A DNA stretch of 7,460 bases, from the NCBI GenBank assembly GCA_900549045.1, contig URNE01000104.1, positions 1 to 7,460 of the forward strand, read 5' to 3'. The notes beneath the pieces are model-generated. The model did no database searches. It saw only the letters and a program-made list of their open reading frames with translations, and was not told where the DNA came from. The first letter of the stretch is position 1, and each line of letters starts with the position of its first letter. Origin of the DNA: an uncultured bacterium. Its GTDB lineage: Bacteria > Verrucomicrobiota > Lentisphaeria > Victivallales > UBA1829. This document shows, one piece after another, positions 5,161 through 7,460 of the stretch. Both the position numbers and the translations under genes were made by a program.

Positions 5161-6324
5161 TTACCAGTCGCAGACTGCGCCGTCGGGACGGTAGAGCTGC
5201 GGAGTGTAGGGCGGAATTGCGGGGTGCGCCTTGCAGAGTTCTTCGTTGAGTTCGATGCCCCAGCCCGGTTTGTCGTTGAGTTTGATGTAGCCGTCTTCAA
5301 CCTTGAGCGGTTCGGTGATGACTTCGTTGCGCCAGTCGTTGAGGAACAGCCGTTCCTGGATGAGGAAGTTCGGGATGATCGCGTCGAGATGCAGCGAAAT
5401 GGTCGTGATGACGGGGCTCATCGGACCGTGCGGGGCGACGAATGCGTTGAACGCCTCCGCCAGACGCGCCGCTTTAAGCGCCGTGCCGAAGCCGCAGCTG
5501 TGTCCGATGTCGGGCTGAATGACGCTTGCGCAGTTGCGGGTGAGCAGGCGTTTGAATTCCGGCAGGAACGAGAGACGCTCGCCGGTCGCGATCGGGATGT
5601 TGACATGGGCGGCGACTTTGGCGAGCCCTTCCTCGTCTTCCGGCTGACAGGGTTCTTCGAAGAAGGTGAAGTCCAGCGGTTCGAAGATCTTGCCGATGCG
5701 GATGGCGAGGTCGGCGTCGTACCGTCCGTGTCCGTCGAACATGAGAAGAGCGTCCGGACCGATGGTTTCCCGGATGGTCTCCGCCGCTTTTGCAATTTTG
5801 CGGAGATTGCCCGGGTCATTCATCGGCCAGACGGGGAGGGCTAGGCTGAATTTGAATGCGTCGTAGCCCGCGGCCATGGCGAGCTGCGCTTTTTCGCGGA
5901 TGACGACGGGGTCGAGCGAGCCGCCGCTCCAGCCGTTCACATAGACGCGCATTTTGTCGCGGCAGGTTCCGCCGAGCAGTTTGTAGACGGGCTGTCCGAG
6001 GCTTTTCCCGAGAATATCCCAGAGTGCGAGTTCCACTCCTGCGATGGCGCTGCCCTTGATGACGCCGCCCTTCCAGAAGAGTTGCTTGACCATCTTCTGC
6101 GTCAGGTATTCAATGCGGGTCGGGTCTTCGCCGAGAACCAGACATTCGATGTCCTTGAAGACGCCGAGAACGGAATTGTCGTGGCTTTCGAGCGTGGATT
6201 CGCCGAGCCCGCAGATTCCCTCGTCGGTATGGACCTTGACGAAGATGTAGTTGCGGCTGGAGAGCAGGCCGACGCCCGGGGTGGGGGCGCCGACGAGGAT
6301 GGGTTCAATTCTTGTGATTTTCAT
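5161..6324 (-). CDS. dgoD: Sugar acid dehydratase of the enolase superfamily, D-galactonate dehydratase-like
   Basis: Enzymes of this mandelate racemase/muconate lactonizing group remove water from an aldonate to give a 2-keto-3-deoxy acid, using Mg2+. The 387-residue protein has the N-terminal capping domain (about 1-125) and the barrel. Metal ligands are Asp197, Glu223 (in FFEEP) and Glu249 (in ATGERL); His199 (DGH) is the likely general acid; Asp272 (QPD) and His299 (APHGPMSP) form the His-Asp dyad; Glu324 (IQE) follows. These sit at a constant offset of 14 from the residues I know for E. coli DgoD (Asp183, His185, Glu209, Glu235, His285), and the protein ends in a similar acidic-Trp tail. 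Galactonate is therefore the first guess, but related dehydratases act on other acids such as gluconate or mannonate. It starts 9 nt after the kinase stop, with a GAGG ribosome site. The product would go to the kinase upstream and the aldolase downstream. Confidence 0.88.
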   Translation of the reverse strand: MKITRIEPILVGAPTPGVGLLSSRNYIFVKVHTDEGICGLGESTLESHDNSVLGVFKDIECLVLGEDPTRIEYLTQKMVKQLFWKGGVIKGSAIAGVELALWDILGKSLGQPVYKLLGGTCRDKMRVYVNGWSGGSLDPVVIREKAQLAMAAGYDAFKFSLALPVWPMNDPGNLRKIAKAAETIRETIGPDALLMFDGHGRYDADLAIRIGKIFEPLDFTFFEEPCQPEDEEGLAKVAAHVNIPIATGERLSFLPEFKRLLTRNCASVIQPDIGHSCGFGTALKAARLAEAFNAFVAPHGPMSPVITTISLHLDAIIPNFLIQERLFLNDWRNEVITEPLKVEDGYIKLNDKPGWGIELNEELCKAHPAIPPYTPQLYRPDGAVCDW

Positions 6325-6333
6325 GTGCGGGCC

Positions 6334-7431
6334 TCAGCGTTTGACGCGTCCGGAGCCGGAGCCGTTCATAAGGGAGACGACTTCATCTTTGGTTGTGTAG
6401 TTGTAGTCGCCCTTGACGGAGTGCTTCAGGCAGCTTGCCGCGACGGCGAAGCGGATCGCCTTGTCGGGAGCGTTGAACTCGTCGCCGGAGAGCGCGAAGA
6501 TGAGTCCGGCGCAGAAGGAGTCGCCGCCGCCGAACCGGTCGACGATGTTGCGGATTTCGTAAGGAGCATATTCTCCGTTTGCATTGAGCGGAGCGAAGAA
6601 CGCCTTCCCGGAGGCTTTTTCATAGAGCATCCCGCCCCAGTTGTTGTGGTCGGCGGAGTAGCTTTCGCGGAGGGTGATGGCGATGAAGGAGCTCTTCGGA
6701 AAACGCTCGCCGAGCTTGCGCGCGACTTCGCGGTAGCCGTCGATGTTGATTTTGCCGCTTTCGACGGAGGAGCCTTCGGAGACGATGCCGAAGACGTCGG
6801 AGGCGTCCTCTTCGTTGCCGATGATGACGTCGGCGAATGCGACGATCTGTTCCATGCATTTTTTCGCGAGTTCTTTCGGAGCGGTTCCGGGTTCCCAGTT
6901 CCAGAGTTTCTTGCGGAAATTGAGGTCGCAGGAGATGCGGATTCCGTGTTCGGACGCGAACTTCGCAATGGCGAGCGTTGAGCGGAAAGCCTTTTCGCTG
7001 AGCGCGGGCGTGATGCCGCTGATGTGCAGATGGCCGACATTCTCAAGCATTGCCGCGAAATCGTAATCTTCCGGTGCGCTTTCGGAGATGACGGAGTGTT
7101 CGCGGTCGTAGACGACGTTGGAGCCGCGCTGCGCCGCGCCGTGCTCCGCGTAATAGACGCCCATGCGTCCCTGTTTCGTGTAGCGGATGCGGTCGACGTC
7201 CACGCCGAGTCCGCGAAGCTGGGTTGCGAACGCGTTGCTGACCGGGTTCACGGGCAGAGCCGTGAGATAGCGTGATTTCGCTCCGAGAATTGCAAGCGAA
7301 GCGCAGACGTTGGCCTCGCCGCCGCCGTAGGTGGCTTCAAGCGTGCCCGGCAGCGCCTGGGCGAAACGGGTTTTCCCCGCCGGAGCAAGACGCAGCATGA
7401 CTTCTCCGAATCCCGCGATGAATTTTTCCAT
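6334..7431 (-). CDS. kdgK: PfkB-family 2-keto-3-deoxy-sugar-acid kinase (KdgK-like)
   Basis: This ribokinase-fold enzyme would phosphorylate C6 of a 2-keto-3-deoxyhexonate with ATP, making the substrate of the aldolase in the same cluster. Of its 365 residues the telling parts are the sugar-binding GGGEANV at 36-42, the YYAEHGAAQRGSNVVYDR stretch at 93-110 typical of KDG kinases, DLNFRKKLW at 169-177, GNEED at 205-209, and the second PfkB signature DRFGGGDSF at 298-306 with catalytic base Asp304. The protein is slightly longer than many KDG kinases, with a flexible Gly/Ser and basic tail at the C-terminus. A clean AAGGA site stands 7 nt before the ATG. It is the first gene of the cluster visible here; any promoter or regulator lies beyond base 7460. 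E. coli uses an unrelated kinase (DgoK) for galactonate, so the exact substrate, KDG or KDGal, is inferred from the neighbours. Confidence 0.87.
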   Translation of the reverse strand: MEKFIAGFGEVMLRLAPAGKTRFAQALPGTLEATYGGGEANVCASLAILGAKSRYLTALPVNPVSNAFATQLRGLGVDVDRIRYTKQGRMGVYYAEHGAAQRGSNVVYDREHSVISESAPEDYDFAAMLENVGHLHISGITPALSEKAFRSTLAIAKFASEHGIRISCDLNFRKKLWNWEPGTAPKELAKKCMEQIVAFADVIIGNEEDASDVFGIVSEGSSVESGKINIDGYREVARKLGERFPKSSFIAITLRESYSADHNNWGGMLYEKASGKAFFAPLNANGEYAPYEIRNIVDRFGGGDSFCAGLIFALSGDEFNAPDKAIRFAVAASCLKHSVKGDYNYTTKDEVVSLMNGSGSGRVKR

Positions 7432-7460
7432 AAGTCGATCCTTTCTTATTTTATGAGAAT

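Noticed and set aside
4033..5844. Plus-strand open frame of 603 codons opposite the aldolase, SDR and dehydratase genes
   Set aside because: It is antisense to three well-supported genes, rich in Arg, Asp, Phe and Val, and has no recognisable domain. It is a shadow of the coding strand.
6082..6981. Plus-strand open frame of 299 codons opposite the dehydratase and kinase genes
   Set aside because: Same reason: antisense to conserved motifs on the minus strand, and biased Ala/Asp/Val composition.
7444..7455. TAAAAT-like -10 box upstream of the kinase gene
   Set aside because: It lies so close to the start codon that the transcript would begin at or inside the ribosome binding site, and no -35 region can be seen before the window ends.

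Overview
The window is a bacterial chromosomal segment with every recognisable gene on the minus strand, so it is read from high to low coordinates. It holds two transcription units separated by one regulatory intergenic region. The first (7431 to 3796) is a four-gene acid-sugar catabolic cluster: a PfkB-family 2-keto-3-deoxy-sugar-acid kinase, a DgoD-type enolase-superfamily sugar acid dehydratase, a short-chain dehydrogenase/reductase (SDR) and a DgoA-type 2-dehydro-3-deoxy-6-phosphogalactonate aldolase. It ends at a strong intrinsic terminator (3741-3783).

The second unit starts at a sigma70-like promoter (3696-3724). An FMN riboswitch (3571-3682) follows, with a visible Shine-Dalgarno-sequestering arrangement in its expression platform. 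Then come ribBA, ribH, nusB, ftsY and the 5' part of an unrecognised exported protein that runs off the window at base 1. Gaps in this unit are 5 to 15 nt, with no terminator visible, so it reads as one operon joining flavin synthesis to rRNA antitermination and SRP-dependent membrane targeting.

How the genes work together: in the first unit the dehydratase would turn an aldonate (best guess D-galactonate) into a 2-keto-3-deoxy acid, the kinase would phosphorylate C6, and the aldolase would split the product into pyruvate and glyceraldehyde 3-phosphate. The SDR is probably an upstream sugar dehydrogenase or a side-branch reductase. In the second unit RibBA makes both precursors of lumazine (dihydroxybutanone phosphate and the GTP-derived pyrimidine) and RibH condenses them downstream. 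FMN feeds back on the unit through the riboswitch.

The organism is probably a Gram-negative, moderately GC-rich heterotroph using AAGGA-type Shine-Dalgarno sites. The gene order, the RibH variant and the acid-sugar genes make me think of the PVC group (Lentisphaerota/Verrucomicrobiota), but this is an impression and not a proof. I see no mobile element, CRISPR array, tRNA or rRNA. Most of the window is ordinary metabolism and housekeeping. The parts worth a second look are the riboswitch expression platform, the mixed Dgo pathway and the exported protein after ftsY.
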